From assembly GCF_017498065.1 (NCBI RefSeq), contig NZ_JAGDFX010000010.1:1-64000 (forward strand): a stretch of DNA of 64,000 nt. The letters are read 5' to 3'. Shown one piece after another: positions 9,693 to 19,974 of this stretch. The notes under the pieces are model-generated. The model saw only the letters and a list, made by a program, of their open reading frames with translations. It was not told the DNA's origin and searched no databases. Numbering within the stretch: the first letter of the stretch is position 1; every line of letters begins with the position of its first letter. The position numbers were made by a program, and so were the translations under genes. The stretch is from Oceanisphaera pacifica (GTDB taxonomy: Bacteria; Pseudomonadota; Gammaproteobacteria; Enterobacterales; Aeromonadaceae).

Positions 9693-9884
9693 TTACGCCC
9701 CTGCCTTTTCATTCAAAACAGTTTTTACACGTGCGATATCGCGACGTACAACTTTGATGTTGTGAGTCTGTTCCAGCTGTCCTGTGCTTGCTTGAATGCG
9801 CATTTTAAATTGCGCCTGTAGCAAGTCCAGCAGTTCTTGGTTCAGTTCCTCAACACTTTTTTCACGCAGATCTTTAGCTTTCAT
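9693..9884 (-). CDS. rpmC: 50S ribosomal protein L29
   Basis: 63 residues starting [20 protein letters not shown], the E. coli length. It is a two-helix protein at the polypeptide exit tunnel, next to L23 and the trigger factor and SRP docking site. The ATG at 9884 overlaps the rplP TGA by one base, a sign of translational coupling. A GTG one codon upstream is possible but less likely. Confidence 0.97.
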   Translation of the reverse strand: MKAKDLREKSVEELNQELLDLLQAQFKMRIQASTGQLEQTHNIKVVRRDIARVKTVLNEKAGA

Positions 9885-10297
9885 CACATCACCGTCCGAG
9901 TTACGAAAGTGGTCCTAACTGGCAATTTAGCAGCTGCCAGTGCAAAGGCTTCACGAGCCAGAGCCTCAGGTACACCGTCCATCTCATACAGAACACGACC
10001 TGGCTGGATCTGGGCTACCCAATATTCCACGTTACCTTTACCTTTACCCATACGAACTTCTAAGGGCTTTTCAGTAATAGGTTTGTCTGGGAAAATTCGG
10101 ATCCAGATTTTACCTTGACGCTTAACGTGACGAGTCATAGCACGTCGTGCCGCTTCAATCTGGCGAGCAGTAATACGTCCGCGCGTAGTCGCCTTAAGAC
10201 CAAAGGTACCAAAAGAAATCAGGTTACCAGTGGTTGCCACGCCGCGGTTGCGGCCTTTGTGGACTTTGCGGAATTTCGTACGTTTTGGTTGCAACAT
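9884..10297 (-). CDS. rplP: 50S ribosomal protein L16
   Basis: 137 residues starting [20 protein letters not shown] (136 in E. coli). It lies close to the A site and peptidyl transferase centre and helps accommodate aminoacyl-tRNA. The R-rich loop [20 protein letters not shown] (about 77-96) includes the arginine hydroxylated by YcfD in E. coli. Confidence 0.98.
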   Translation of the reverse strand: MLQPKRTKFRKVHKGRNRGVATTGNLISFGTFGLKATTRGRITARQIEAARRAMTRHVKRQGKIWIRIFPDKPITEKPLEVRMGKGKGNVEYWVAQIQPGRVLYEMDGVPEALAREAFALAAAKLPVRTTFVTRTVM

Positions 10298-10309
10298 TTC
10301 CGAGTCTCC

Positions 10310-10999
10310 TTACTTACCGCGGCCTTTGCGCTTTGGCTTGGATGGAGCTGGTTCTTCAACGACTGGTAGGCCGCCTAGAACTTCACCTTTAAATATCCAA
10401 ACCTTTACGCCGATGATGCCGTAAGTGGTGGCTGCTTCAGAAGTTGCATAATCGATGTCGGCACGCAGGGTGTGCAATGGCACACGACCTTCACGGTACC
10501 ATTCGGTACGCGCGATTTCTGCGCCGCCTAGACGACCGCTAACTTCTACCTTGATGCCCTTAGAGCCGATACGCATAGCGTTTTGTACGGCGCGCTTCAT
10601 AGCACGACGGAACATAACACGGCGCTCTAACTGAGAAGCGATTGAATCCGCAACCAGCTTGGCATCTAGCTCAGGTTTACGCACTTCGGAAATATTGATC
10701 TGTGCAGGTACGCCAGCCAATTTGGCTACGTGCTTGCGCAGTTTTTCAACGTCTTCGCCTTTCTTACCAATAACAACGCCTGGGCGTGCAGTGTGAATCG
10801 TCACGCGAACACTTTTCGCAGGACGTTCGATCACAATGCGTGATACCGACGCGTTCTTCAGTTCCTCATTGAGGTACTGACGCACTTGGAAATCGCTGTG
10901 TAAAAAGTCAGCAAAATCTTCGGCACTCGCAAACCAGGTCGAGTTAAAAGGCTTGGTAATCCCTAAGCGGATACCATTCGGGTGTACTTTCTGGCCCAT
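10310..10999 (-). CDS. rpsC: 30S ribosomal protein S3
   Basis: 229 residues (233 in E. coli), starting [20 protein letters not shown]. The KH domain (about 39-107) contains [20 protein letters not shown], and the C-terminal domain carries the S3 signature. S3 forms the mRNA entry pore with S4 and S5. The tail [11 protein letters not shown] is shorter than in E. coli. Confidence 0.98.
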   Translation of the reverse strand: MGQKVHPNGIRLGITKPFNSTWFASAEDFADFLHSDFQVRQYLNEELKNASVSRIVIERPAKSVRVTIHTARPGVVIGKKGEDVEKLRKHVAKLAGVPAQINISEVRKPELDAKLVADSIASQLERRVMFRRAMKRAVQNAMRIGSKGIKVEVSGRLGGAEIARTEWYREGRVPLHTLRADIDYATSEAATTYGIIGVKVWIFKGEVLGGLPVVEEPAPSKPKRKGRGK

Positions 11000-11017
11000 T
11001 GCTTATCTCCTAGCCTC

Positions 11018-11350
11018 TTAGCGGTCGGACACAACCACAGTAATGTGGCTGGTACGCTTCATGATACGGTCCGCGCTGCCTTTGGCTCGTGGACGAATAC
11101 GCTTCATGGTAGGACCTTCGTCAACGAAGATCTTAGCCACTTTAAGCTCATCTATATCCGCACCTTCATTGTGCTCGGCATTGGCAATGGCAGACTCAAG
11201 TACTTTCTTAACCAAAACGGCAGATTTCTTTGGGCTGAACGTTAAAATGTTCAGTGCTTTGTCTACGCTTAGACCTCGAACTTGATCGGCTACCAAGCGC
11301 GCCTTCTGGGCAGAAGAGCGAGCAAAGCGGTGTTTAGCTATAGCTTCCAT
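11018..11350 (-). CDS. rplV: 50S ribosomal protein L22
   Basis: 110 residues, as in E. coli, starting [20 protein letters not shown]. It has a globular domain and a beta-hairpin (about 80-100, [20 protein letters not shown]) that lines the narrowest part of the exit tunnel, where macrolide resistance and SecM-type arrest mutations map. Confidence 0.98.
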   Translation of the reverse strand: MEAIAKHRFARSSAQKARLVADQVRGLSVDKALNILTFSPKKSAVLVKKVLESAIANAEHNEGADIDELKVAKIFVDEGPTMKRIRPRAKGSADRIMKRTSHITVVVSDR

Positions 11351-11360
11351 CTGTTACCCC

Positions 11361-11639
11361 TTAACGCTTCTTGGCCTTCTTATCAGCGACATGGCCGCGA
11401 TAAGTACGAGTCGGTGCAAATTCGCCTAACTTGTGGCCGATCATTTCTTCAGAAACGAATACAGGCACATGTTGGCGACCATTATGGACAGCGATGGTCA
11501 AACCGATCATGTTCGGAATGATCATTGAACGACGGGACCAAGTCTTAATTGGTTTCTTTTCCCCGCTTTCCACCGCTTTCTCTACCTTCTTCAGCAAGTG
11601 CAGGTCAATAAATGGACCTTTCTTGAGAGAACGTGGCAT
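11361..11639 (-). CDS. rpsS: 30S ribosomal protein S19
   Basis: 92 residues, as in E. coli, starting [20 protein letters not shown]. It sits in the 30S head with S13. The S19 signature [16 protein letters not shown] is at about 69-84. Confidence 0.98.
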   Translation of the reverse strand: MPRSLKKGPFIDLHLLKKVEKAVESGEKKPIKTWSRRSMIIPNMIGLTIAVHNGRQHVPVFVSEEMIGHKLGEFAPTRTYRGHVADKKAKKR

Positions 11640-11660
11640 GGCGATACCTCTAAAAAACGA

Positions 11661-12485
11661 TTACTTGTTACGATGACGTACTATTAATGCTTCAGTACGC
11701 TTGTTTTTACGCGTCTTACCACCCTTAGTCGGCTTACCCCAAGGAGTAACCGGATGACGACCGCCAGAACTGCGACCTTCACCACCACCGTGCGGGTGAT
11801 CAATTGGGTTCATCGCCACACCACGGGTCTGAGGACGAACACCACGCCAGCGCGAAGCACCAGCTTTACCCAGTTGACGCAGCATATGCTCTGAGTTACC
11901 TACTTCACCCAAGGTTGCACGGCACTCAGACAGTACTTTACGTACTTCACCTGAACGCAGACGCAGGGTAACGTAGTTGCCTTCACGCGCCAAAATTTGG
12001 GCGTAGGCACCAGCAGAACGTGCAATTTGCGCGCCCTTACCTGGCTTCATTTCAATCGCATGCACTGTGCTACCTACTGGGATGTTACGCATCGGCAAGC
12101 AGTTACCTGCTTTAATTGGTGCGGCATCGCCAGACAGGATTTGATCGCCTGCATGAACACCCTTAGGTGCCAAGATGTAACGACGCTCACCATCGGCAAA
12201 CAACAATAGGGCAATGTTAGCAGAACGGTTAGGATCATACTCTAAACGTTCAACTTTAGCCGGAATACCGTCTTTGTTGCGTTTAAAGTCAACTAAACGA
12301 TAGTGCTGCTTGTGACCACCGCCGATATGACGAGAGGTCGTACGACCGTGGTTATTCCGTCCACCTGACTTGGATTTTTTCTCCAATAGGGCTTCGAACG
12401 GCTTACCTTTGTACAGTTCCGGGTTGCTGATCTGAACTACATGACGGCGACCCGGAGAAGTAGGCTTACATTTTACAATTGCCAT
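11661..12485 (-). CDS. rplB: 50S ribosomal protein L2
   Basis: 274 residues (273 in E. coli), starting [21 protein letters not shown]2 is required for peptidyl transferase activity and for joining of the subunits. The signature [20 protein letters not shown] (about 222-241) includes the conserved histidine. It is the largest protein encoded in the S10 operon. Confidence 0.99.
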   Translation of the reverse strand: MAIVKCKPTSPGRRHVVQISNPELYKGKPFEALLEKKSKSGGRNNHGRTTSRHIGGGHKQHYRLVDFKRNKDGIPAKVERLEYDPNRSANIALLLFADGERRYILAPKGVHAGDQILSGDAAPIKAGNCLPMRNIPVGSTVHAIEMKPGKGAQIARSAGAYAQILAREGNYVTLRLRSGEVRKVLSECRATLGEVGNSEHMLRQLGKAGASRWRGVRPQTRGVAMNPIDHPHGGGEGRSSGGRHPVTPWGKPTKGGKTRKNKRTEALIVRHRNK

Positions 12486-12503
12486 TTAGAATTGCTCCTC
12501 TTC

Positions 12504-12806
12504 TTACTCGGCACCGCCGATGAAGTCGATGTCTTGACCTTCTTTCAAGGTCACGTAGGCTTTCTTCCAATCGGAACGACGGCCATTGCGGTTACCGGTG
12601 CGCTTGGTTTTACCCTTCACCACTAACGTGCAAACATCTTTAACTTCAACTTCGAACAGCTTCTCGACCGCAGCTTTAACTTCAGCTTTTGTAGCGTCCG
12701 TAGCTACTTTAAAAACGATAGTGTTCGTTTTTTCGGCAACCATGGTGCTTTTTTCAGAGACATGCGGCGCCTTCAGAACTTTTAAAATACGCTCTTCACG
12801 GATCAT
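12504..12806 (-). CDS. rplW: 50S ribosomal protein L23
   Basis: 100 residues, as in E. coli, starting [20 protein letters not shown]. It borders the exit tunnel and is the main contact of trigger factor and SRP. Its start overlaps the rplD stop by four bases (ATGA), which implies translational coupling. Confidence 0.98.
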   Translation of the reverse strand: MIREERILKVLKAPHVSEKSTMVAEKTNTIVFKVATDATKAEVKAAVEKLFEVEVKDVCTLVVKGKTKRTGNRNGRRSDWKKAYVTLKEGQDIDFIGGAE

Positions 12807-13408
12807 GCCAGCATCTCCTCGATTTGCTTAACTGCGTCGGCAGTTACCAATACTTTGTCAAACGCGATCAAAGAAACTGGGTCGATACCGTTCACGTCAC
12901 GCACGTCTACCTTGTATAGGTTACGCGCAGCAAGGAACAAGTTCTCGTCTACTTCAGCAGTCACGATCAGAACGTCGTTCAGATCCCATTGCTTCAGCTT
13001 GGTCAGCAGTTCTTTAGTCTTAGGTGCTTCCACACCAAACTTCTCAACCACGATCAAACGCTCTTGACGTACCAGCTCAGACAGAATGCTTCTGATTGCG
13101 CCGCGGTACATCTTTTTGTTAACTTTTTGGCTGTGATCTTGCGGCTTAGCAGCAAAAGTCACACCACCACCGCGCCATATTGGCGAACGGATGGTACCGG
13201 CACGGGCGCGGCCAGTGCCTTTTTGACGCCACGGCTTTTTGCCGCCGCCAGACACTTCGGAACGTGTCTTCTGAGCACGAGTACCTTGACGAGCACCAGC
13301 GGCATAGGCTACAACAACCTGATGCACTAGCGCTTCGTTGAACTCACGCCCGAAGGTAGTTTCGGAAACTTCAAGAGCGGCTTGCGCGTCTTTCATTACC
13401 AATTCCAT
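12803..13408 (-). CDS. rplD: 50S ribosomal protein L4
   Basis: 201 residues, as in E. coli, starting [21 protein letters not shown]4 contacts the exit tunnel through a basic loop (about 44-95, [20 protein letters not shown]). In E. coli it also represses its own operon by stimulating termination and blocking translation at the S10 leader. The leader hairpins upstream of rpsJ here fit that role. Confidence 0.98.
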   Translation of the reverse strand: MELVMKDAQAALEVSETTFGREFNEALVHQVVVAYAAGARQGTRAQKTRSEVSGGGKKPWRQKGTGRARAGTIRSPIWRGGGVTFAAKPQDHSQKVNKKMYRGAIRSILSELVRQERLIVVEKFGVEAPKTKELLTKLKQWDLNDVLIVTAEVDENLFLAARNLYKVDVRDVNGIDPVSLIAFDKVLVTADAVKQIEEMLA

Positions 13409-13425
13409 TACTATCTCCTCAGACG

Positions 13426-14064
13426 TTACGCTTTAACGGCAGGTTTAACGATCACATTGCCGTTAGTCGCACCCGGTACTGCACCTTTAATGAGCAGCAG
13501 GTTACGATCAACATCAACACGAACCACTTCTAGGTTTTGCGTAGTAACACGCTCTGCACCCATGTGTCCGGCCATTTTCTTGCCTTTGAACACTTTACCT
13601 GGTGATTGGTTTTGACCAATTGAACCAGGCACACGGTGTGACAGCGAGTTACCATGAGTAGCGTCCTGCATGCTGAAGTTCCAGCGCTTAACAGTACCTG
13701 CAAAACCCTTACCTTTAGAAGTACCGGTAACGTCTACTTTTTTAACATCATTGAAGATGTCAACATTCAGCTGAGCACCTACTTCGATGCCTTCGCCTTC
13801 ACCTGAACCCAGGCGGAATTCCCACAGACCGCGGCCCGCTTCAACGCCAGCTTTAGCGAAAATACCCGCTTGAGCTTTATTGGTGCGAATCGCTTTCTTA
13901 GTGCCAGTTGTCACCTGAACAGCTTGATAGCCGTCCGTTTCCAGTGTTTTCACCTGGGTAACACGGTTGGCATCTACTTCGATAACGGTGACTGGGATTG
14001 ATACCCCATCTTCGGTGAAGACACGGGTCATACCCAGCTTACGACCTACTAGACCGATTGCCAT
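13426..14064 (-). CDS. rplC: 50S ribosomal protein L3
   Basis: 212 residues (209 in E. coli), starting [20 protein letters not shown]. Together with L24 it initiates 50S assembly, and its central loop ([20 protein letters not shown], about 128-147) reaches the peptidyl transferase centre. The glutamine in that loop is the PrmB methylation site in E. coli. Confidence 0.98.
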   Translation of the reverse strand: MAIGLVGRKLGMTRVFTEDGVSIPVTVIEVDANRVTQVKTLETDGYQAVQVTTGTKKAIRTNKAQAGIFAKAGVEAGRGLWEFRLGSGEGEGIEVGAQLNVDIFNDVKKVDVTGTSKGKGFAGTVKRWNFSMQDATHGNSLSHRVPGSIGQNQSPGKVFKGKKMAGHMGAERVTTQNLEVVRVDVDRNLLLIKGAVPGATNGNVIVKPAVKA

Positions 14065-14082
14065 TGATATACCTCTCCGTTA

Positions 14083-14560
<478 letters not shown>

Positions 14561-14568
14561 CGAGCGCT

Positions 14569-14596
14569 ATTATACGTATTTGCAGAGCAGGCACAA
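14569..14596 (-). promoter_or_regulatory. S10 operon promoter
   Basis: Minus strand: -35 TTGTGC (14596-14591), 16-base spacer, perfect -10 TATAAT (14574-14569), followed by AGCGCTCGC. It is positioned to start the transcript carrying the S10 leader. Confidence 0.7.
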
Positions 14597-14659
14597 GAGA
14601 CAATGAGCTTTTTTTCACCAGTATCTTTAGGGCAGTGAAGACTGAGACGGTAATAAACT

Positions 14660-14727
14660 GTAGGGTCGAATTTATTCGACCGTTTTTAAGGGCGTCATGG
14701 TTTTTGGTCGAATAAATTCGACCCTAC
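14660..14727. repeat. Paired inverted repeat with TCGAATTTATTCGA arms
   Basis: Left arm GTAGGGTCGAATTTATTCGA plus CC (14660-14681), right arm its perfect reverse complement (14706-14727), 24-base spacer. Each arm is itself palindromic. A diverged copy lies at 54028-54098, so this is an interspersed element and not a gene-specific signal. It may also act as a transcription barrier between the S10 promoter and argH(A). Confidence 0.8.
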
Positions 14728-14770
14728 GCTCAAGGCGTATCTTTAGTTTTTTGTAGTCATATTTCAGGCA

Positions 14771-14798
14771 AAAAAATACCAGGCAAGCCCGGTATTTT
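14771..14798 (-). terminator. Rho-independent terminator after argH(A)
   Basis: Minus strand: AAAATACCGGGCTTGCCTGG followed by TATTTTTT, a 10-12 bp stem ending in a T run, about 43 bases after the argH(A) stop. A copy of the interspersed TATCTTTAGCTGAT repeat (14806-14834) lies between the stop codon and the terminator. Confidence 0.8.
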
Positions 14799-14840
14799 CA
14801 CTGTTTATCTTTAGCTGATAGCTTACGGCTGCCCGAAAGA

Positions 14841-16706
14841 CTATTTGCGTAAGCTCGCTTTATCTTTTAGCACAATTTCTAATGCCACTTCATCACAGGC
14901 GTGTTGACGTGGACAAAGGTCACAGTCTTTCATCACTTTTTCTGGCAGTAATGACTTGCTGGTTAAGCTAAAGCCTTGCTTAATAAAGAACTCAGGCACG
15001 CGCGTTAATACAAACACTTTATCAATCGACATATCTTCGGCTTTTTGTAGCACTTTATCGACTAATGCACTGCCCTGACCTTGATTTTGAAAGCCGGGCT
15101 CTACGCCCAAAGAGCGTACTTCGGCAAGACCGGTATCATACACATAAAGTGACGCACAACCACTGACTTGGCCTTGCACTTCAGTAACCGCAAACTCCCC
15201 TACCGCTTTCACTAAGTCTTTGCGGTCACGAGGCAGGTTTTCACCAATATTGGCCCAGTAGTTCACTAAGCGCTCAATGGCGTCTAAATCGGTTAAACGC
15301 GCACTGCGCACCGCAATGCCTGAACTATCACGCTTGGTTAAGCGACGCTCGGCACTGGTAAGGGCAAATTCCACCTGATCCGGTGCCACGCCCCCTAATG
15401 CACAGCGGCTCGCTAAGCTCGACTCCAGTGACAACTTCTCAAATACATCATCTTCAATTAATGGGCTGAACTCTTTAAAGTCTGCCAGCGGTAAGTCTTC
15501 CATAGGGAGCTTTTTACTGATGGCATGTACCACAATCGCACCCACAATATGGTGCGCCTCGCGGAAAGGAACACCTTTATTAACCAAATAATCCGCCATT
15601 TCGGTGGCGTTAGAATAACCGCCCTGCGCCGCTTCACGAGTTTTATCTTCGTTAAGCTTAATGTCGTGCAGCACCATTTCGGCCATTTCTAAACAATCAT
15701 GCCAAGTATCAAGGGCGTCAAATAAGCCTTCTTTATCTTCTTGCATGTCTTTGTTATACGCCAAGGGCAGCGCTTTAAGGGTCATCATCATGCCGGCATA
15801 GGCACCAAATACACGGCCGGTCTTACCACGAATAAGCTCTAATGCATCGGGATTTTTCTTTTGCGGCATTAATGAAGAGCCAGAGGTGACCTTGTCTGAT
15901 AACTCCAAAAAGCCCGATTCGCCTGAGTTATAGAAGATTAAATCTTCAGCAAAGCGCGATAAGTGCATCATGGAGTTAACCGCACAGTTCATCAGCTCTA
16001 ACACATGGTCACGATCCGATACTGAGTCTAGGCTGTTGCGCGTGGGAGATGAAAAACCCAATGAGTGAGCCAATTCATGACGGTTAACAGGAAACCCCGT
16101 ACCCGCCAGCGCGCCACTGCCTAGCGGGCAAGTATCCATACGCTTTTGTGCATCTTGCAAGCGCGTAAAGTCTCGCTCTAGCATTTCAACATACGCGAGG
16201 CACCAATGGGCAAAGGTGACAGGCTGAGCACGTTGCAAGTGAGTGTAACCAGGCAAAACGGTCGCTTGTTGTTGGCGGGCTACCATAGCTAATTGTTTCT
16301 GTAGCTCATCTATTCTTTGTAGCAAAGGTGGCACTTGCTGCTTGCACCACAATTTAAGATCGGTGGCCACTTGGTCGTTACGGCTACGGCCTGTGTGTAG
16401 CTTTTTACCTAAATCGCCCACTACACTAATTAACTGCCCTTCTACCCAAGAGTGAATATCTTCGGCATCAGATTGTAAAATTTGGCTCGGATCTTCCATG
16501 ACCTTTAATTTAAGGTCATTCAGTGCCGACTCAATTTTTTGCTGCTCATCGGTCGTTAATACACCGGCTTTGCATAAGGCATTAGACCAGGCGATTGAGC
16601 CGACTATATCTTGCTCTGCCAAGCGGTAATCGAAACGCAGTGAATCATTAAACTGCTGAAATTTGGCATCCGCCGCCTGACTAAAACGCCCACCCCAAAG
16701 TGCCAT
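14841..16706 (-). CDS. argH: Argininosuccinate lyase fused to GNAT N-acetyltransferase, ArgH(A)
   Basis: 621 residues from the ATG at 16706 ([20 protein letters not shown]), with AGGAG 10 bases upstream. The first ~456 residues are a complete argininosuccinate lyase, which splits argininosuccinate into arginine and fumarate; the signature [12 protein letters not shown] is at about 276-287. After a short linker, residues ~465-621 form a GNAT domain with the acetyl-CoA loop [14 protein letters not shown] (about 535-548) and a Cys-rich tail ([10 protein letters not shown]). This fusion is known from marine gammaproteobacteria (first in Moritella), where the acetyltransferase part supplies N-acetylglutamate synthase activity. 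Last gene of the arg operon. Confidence 0.95.
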   Translation of the reverse strand: MALWGGRFSQAADAKFQQFNDSLRFDYRLAEQDIVGSIAWSNALCKAGVLTTDEQQKIESALNDLKLKVMEDPSQILQSDAEDIHSWVEGQLISVVGDLGKKLHTGRSRNDQVATDLKLWCKQQVPPLLQRIDELQKQLAMVARQQQATVLPGYTHLQRAQPVTFAHWCLAYVEMLERDFTRLQDAQKRMDTCPLGSGALAGTGFPVNRHELAHSLGFSSPTRNSLDSVSDRDHVLELMNCAVNSMMHLSRFAEDLIFYNSGESGFLELSDKVTSGSSLMPQKKNPDALELIRGKTGRVFGAYAGMMMTLKALPLAYNKDMQEDKEGLFDALDTWHDCLEMAEMVLHDIKLNEDKTREAAQGGYSNATEMADYLVNKGVPFREAHHIVGAIVVHAISKKLPMEDLPLADFKEFSPLIEDDVFEKLSLESSLASRCALGGVAPDQVEFALTSAERRLTKRDSSGIAVRSARLTDLDAIERLVNYWANIGENLPRDRKDLVKAVGEFAVTEVQGQVSGCASLYVYDTGLAEVRSLGVEPGFQNQGQGSALVDKVLQKAEDMSIDKVFVLTRVPEFFIKQGFSLTSKSLLPEKVMKDCDLCPRQHACDEVALEIVLKDKASLRK

Positions 16707-16901
16707 AACTGCTGTACTCCTAAACGACATTGCTAAAATGTTATGAAAGCCAAACCTCATAAACGGGCAGGCTGAAAATTATATTTTAAGCTGAAAATAC
16801 AGCTTAAAATATAGCTGTAAGCGATCAGCTTTAAGCTGTCAGTTAAAGATAAATACGAAAACCAAGCGTAAAGACTCTATTGCACGTCAATATGTTGCTT
16901 C

Positions 16902-16934
16902 CGTCATTGCGAGCGTAGCGCGGCAATCCATGAT
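16902..16934. repeat. CATTGCGAG/CGGCAATCC interspersed repeat
   Basis: CGTCATTGCGAGCGTAGCGC followed by GGCAATCCATGATG. The same unit, inverted and with a longer centre, is at 52328-52365. Repeats of this type are scattered in intergenic regions of many bacteria. Confidence 0.75.
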
Positions 16935-16994
16935 GTTTAGCTTTTTAACTTACGGCTGACAGCTTAAAGCTGCACTGTACGGCTGATGGCTTAA

Positions 16995-17017
16995 AAAAGG
17001 GGCTTTAAGCCCCTTTT
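16995..17017 (-). terminator. Rho-independent terminator after argG
   Basis: Minus strand: AAAAGGGGCTTAAAGCCCCT followed by TTTTT, 11 bases after the argG stop. If efficient, it would uncouple argH(A) from argCBFG. Confidence 0.8.
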
Positions 17018-17027
17018 GTTGCGACGC

Positions 17028-18239
17028 TTATTTTTTAAGGCTGTTCAGCGCTTTAATGCGGCTGGCCAATGAATATAAGCGAATAAAGCCTTCGGCGTGG
17101 CTTTGGTCGTAAACTTCGTCTTCACCAAAGGTGGCAAACTCTTCTGAGTATAAGCTGTTAGGTGATGACTTTTGAATCGCCGTCACTTGGCCTTTGTACA
17201 TCTTCAGTACCACTTCACCGGATACGTCTTCGGCAATGGCATCCGCAGAAGCAATCAGCGCTTTGCACAAAGGTGTAAACCAGCGGCCGTCGTATACTAA
17301 GTGAGAGAACTCAGCACCCACTTGCTCACGCCACGCGCGCGTTGGTTTGTCTAATACTAGCTCTTCAATAGCACGCAACCCGGCCATCATCACGGTACCA
17401 CCTGGGGTTTCGTAGCAACCGCGAGACTTCATGCCCACCAAACGGTTCTCTACTATATCTACTCGACCCACGCCGTGCTTGGCAGCACGCTCGTTAAGGT
17501 TAGTGAGCACCTCAAATGGGCTTAACTGCTTACCATCAACGGCAACAATGCGACCTTGCTCTATGGTCAAAGACAAAGTTTCTGCTTTATCTGGGGCTTG
17601 CTCAGGAGAAACAGTCCAAGTCCAAGCTTGCTCAGATGGCTCATTCCAAGTGCTTTCTAGCTCACCGCCTTCGGTCGAGATATGCCAAGCGTTGGCATCA
17701 CGAGAATAAATCTTAGTGGCGCTGGCTGTGGTCTCAATTTTACGCTCAGCCAAGTAATCCAGTAAGTCTTCGCGGCTGCGCATATCCCAAATGCGCCACG
17801 GGGCAATAATGGCAATTTGTGGGGCAATGGCGGCAATGGCACCTTCAAAGCGCACTTGGTCGTTACCTTTACCAGTACAACCATGAGCAATCGCCTCGGC
17901 ACCTTCGGCTAGTGCAGCTTCAGCCATGGCTTTAGCAATAATCGGACGCGCCATAGAAGTACCTAGCAAATAAGTACCTTCGTAAATCGCGCCAGTTTTT
18001 AAGGTTGGATAAACGTAGTCATTAACAAACTCGTCTTTTAAATCTGCAACAATGCACTTAACGGCGCCAGATGCTAACGCTTTTTCTTCAATGCCTTCTA
18101 GCTCTTCGTCGCCTTGGCCTACATCACCCACAAAGGCGATAATTTCGCAGCCTTCGTAGTTTTCTTTTAGCCATGGAATAATGGCAGAAGTGTCTAAACC
18201 GCCAGAGTAGGCCAGTAGAATTTTTTTAAATTGGCTCAT
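17028..18239 (-). CDS. argG: Argininosuccinate synthase
   Basis: 403 residues starting [20 protein letters not shown]; the PP-loop AYSGGLDTS (10-18) binds ATP. It joins citrulline and aspartate with ATP to give argininosuccinate in the cytoplasm. It is the short class I form of about 400 residues, not the ~447-residue E. coli type. Its ATG overlaps the argF TAA by one base (TAATG), so the two are probably translationally coupled. Confidence 0.97.
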   Translation of the reverse strand: MSQFKKILLAYSGGLDTSAIIPWLKENYEGCEIIAFVGDVGQGDEELEGIEEKALASGAVKCIVADLKDEFVNDYVYPTLKTGAIYEGTYLLGTSMARPIIAKAMAEAALAEGAEAIAHGCTGKGNDQVRFEGAIAAIAPQIAIIAPWRIWDMRSREDLLDYLAERKIETTASATKIYSRDANAWHISTEGGELESTWNEPSEQAWTWTVSPEQAPDKAETLSLTIEQGRIVAVDGKQLSPFEVLTNLNERAAKHGVGRVDIVENRLVGMKSRGCYETPGGTVMMAGLRAIEELVLDKPTRAWREQVGAEFSHLVYDGRWFTPLCKALIASADAIAEDVSGEVVLKMYKGQVTAIQKSSPNSLYSEEFATFGEDEVYDQSHAEGFIRLYSLASRIKALNSLKK

Positions 18240-19156
18240 TAGTGCATGTCCCTGTTAATCAATGTCAGCAGCACGGCGTTTTGCACATGCATGCGATTTT
18301 CAGCTTGGTCGAGAATAAAGGAGGACGGACCATCCATTACCTCAGAAGTAATTTCCAGCTCTCGGTGGGCTGGTTGGCAATGTAATACCTGTTTAGCACC
18401 GGTATTGTCGAGCATTTTTTGATTGATTTGATACGGCATAAACAACTCAGTCACTTGCTCCATTGGGGTATTATCACCCATAGAGACCCAAGTGTCAGTG
18501 TAAAGTACGTCGACATCGGTCAATCCATCTAAGCTATCCGCCACCTGCACTTTACCACCACTCATGGCCGCCAGCGCTTCAGCTTCTTTTAATATTTGCG
18601 CATCAACGTTACGGCCACGAGGGCAAACTGAGGTCACGGTGGCACCTAAAATGGCACCCGCTAGCAAAAGTGAGTTAGTCACATTATTGCCATCGCCCAC
18701 ATAGGCCAAGTGTACCTTGCTCAAATCATCATGTTGCTCGGCAATGGTCATATAATCGGCCAGCGCCTGACACGGATGATACAGGTTACACAAAGAGTTG
18801 ATCACCGGCACTGTGGCATGCTCGGTTAATTCTACCAAGGTTTTATGCTCAAACACGCGCGCCACTATGGCATCGGACCAACGAGATAAGTTAGCGGCAA
18901 AGTCTTGTACAGTTTCGCGACTGCCCATGGCACCATTTTGGCTATCGAGATAAACCGCATGCCCGCCTAAACGATTAATGCCAATATCGAAGGTGACGCG
19001 GGTGCGCAATGACGGCTTTTCATAAAGCGTAATCACACTTTTGCCTTTTAGCGCATCAGCGTATTTAGCAGGGTTGGCTTTAAGATCCATCGCCAACTTC
19101 AGAATTTGTTCAATTTGCTGCTTGCTGTAATCTTTTAAGCTTAATAAATGCTGCAT
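18239..19156 (-). CDS. argF: Ornithine carbamoyltransferase
   Basis: 305 residues. It transfers the carbamoyl group to ornithine to form citrulline. The carbamoyl-phosphate motif reads EKPSLRTR (46-53), where most OTCases have S-T-R-T-R. HPCQ (127-130) and the ornithine loop DTWVSMG (221-227) are canonical, while the usual HCLP is HCQPAHR (259-265). The same variant pattern is, from memory, found in Shewanella and Vibrio relatives. The SMG loop and a neighbouring argE argue for ornithine, not acetylornithine, as substrate. Confidence 0.92.
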   Translation of the reverse strand: MQHLLSLKDYSKQQIEQILKLAMDLKANPAKYADALKGKSVITLYEKPSLRTRVTFDIGINRLGGHAVYLDSQNGAMGSRETVQDFAANLSRWSDAIVARVFEHKTLVELTEHATVPVINSLCNLYHPCQALADYMTIAEQHDDLSKVHLAYVGDGNNVTNSLLLAGAILGATVTSVCPRGRNVDAQILKEAEALAAMSGGKVQVADSLDGLTDVDVLYTDTWVSMGDNTPMEQVTELFMPYQINQKMLDNTGAKQVLHCQPAHRELEITSEVMDGPSSFILDQAENRMHVQNAVLLTLINRDMH

Positions 19157-19182
19157 CTTCTCTCCTTAGTATGGATAGCTCC

Positions 19183-19968
19183 TTAGTGTGAAATCCGAGT
19201 CCCAAACTCAGACTCACCCGCCAGCAGCGATAATAACTGTTCAGGGTTACGCCAGCTTCCTACCGCCACCGGCTTGCCCAGTTTTTTGGTCGCTTGTAGC
19301 GCCGCTTTTACCTTAACGGCCATGCCATCAGTGATCACCCCTTGCTCCATAAGCGTTAGGGCGCGATCTTCGGTTAACTCATTAATTAACGCACGCTCAC
19401 CGTCAAGAATACCGCTCACATCCGACAACATGACTAAGTCTGCATTCAGCACTTCTGCAATCGCGGTGCCAGCTTGGTCGGCATTCACGTTCATTAACTG
19501 GCCGTCAAAGGTAATACCAATGGAGCTAACAATCGGCATAAAGCCGCCGCTTAATAAGCTGCTAATTAAGGTTGCATCGCCACCTTCAATTTGCCCCACT
19601 GAACCCAGTTCTGGATCCAGCTGACTCACGCGGCACAAACCGCCATCGCCAAGGCATAAACCAACCGAGCTAACACCATGAGTAATGGCTTGCGCCAGCA
19701 ACAGCTTATTAGCAGTACCAGCCAGTGCGCCTGTGATCACGCCAATATGCTCGGGTGGCGTAACACGCAAGCCGTCTTTTTTAGTTGAGGTTAACCCCAT
19801 GGCCTTAAGCTGATTATCCACCAAAACGCCACCACCGTGTACTAATACCAGTGGCCGCTTAACCTCGTTAATAAAGGTATTGAGGGTGGTAAACAAAGCG
19901 GCTAAATCTTGATTGCTTTCTAATAAAGCGCCGCCCAACTTAATCACCAGCGGTGTGTGCTGCGTCAT
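19183..19968 (-). CDS. argB: Acetylglutamate kinase
   Basis: 261 residues starting MTQHTPLVIKLGGALLESNQ. It phosphorylates N-acetylglutamate, the second step of the acetylated arginine pathway. The amino acid kinase fold is marked by VIKLGGALL (8-16), LVHGGGVLVDNQL (about 42-54) and MNVNADQAGTAIAEVL (about 159-174). The short length, without an N-terminal helix, resembles the arginine-insensitive dimeric E. coli enzyme. It sits 6 bases downstream of argC. Confidence 0.96.
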   Translation of the reverse strand: MTQHTPLVIKLGGALLESNQDLAALFTTLNTFINEVKRPLVLVHGGGVLVDNQLKAMGLTSTKKDGLRVTPPEHIGVITGALAGTANKLLLAQAITHGVSSVGLCLGDGGLCRVSQLDPELGSVGQIEGGDATLISSLLSGGFMPIVSSIGITFDGQLMNVNADQAGTAIAEVLNADLVMLSDVSGILDGERALINELTEDRALTLMEQGVITDGMAVKVKAALQATKKLGKPVAVGSWRNPEQLLSLLAGESEFGTRISH

Positions 19969-19974
19969 CCTTGC

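Larger units (their letters stand above)
16707..17027. other. Repeat-rich gap between argG and argH(A)
   Basis: About 320 bases without a gene, unusual inside an arg operon. It holds a 13-bp perfect hairpin (16781-16812, ATATTTTAAGCTG arms), a TATCTTTAACTGACAGCTTA copy on the minus strand (about 16850-16818), a CATTGCGAG...CGGCAATCC repeat (16902-16934), another CTGACAGCTTAAAGCTG copy (about 16953-16972), and the argG terminator. No separate promoter for argH(A) is obvious. Confidence 0.7.
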
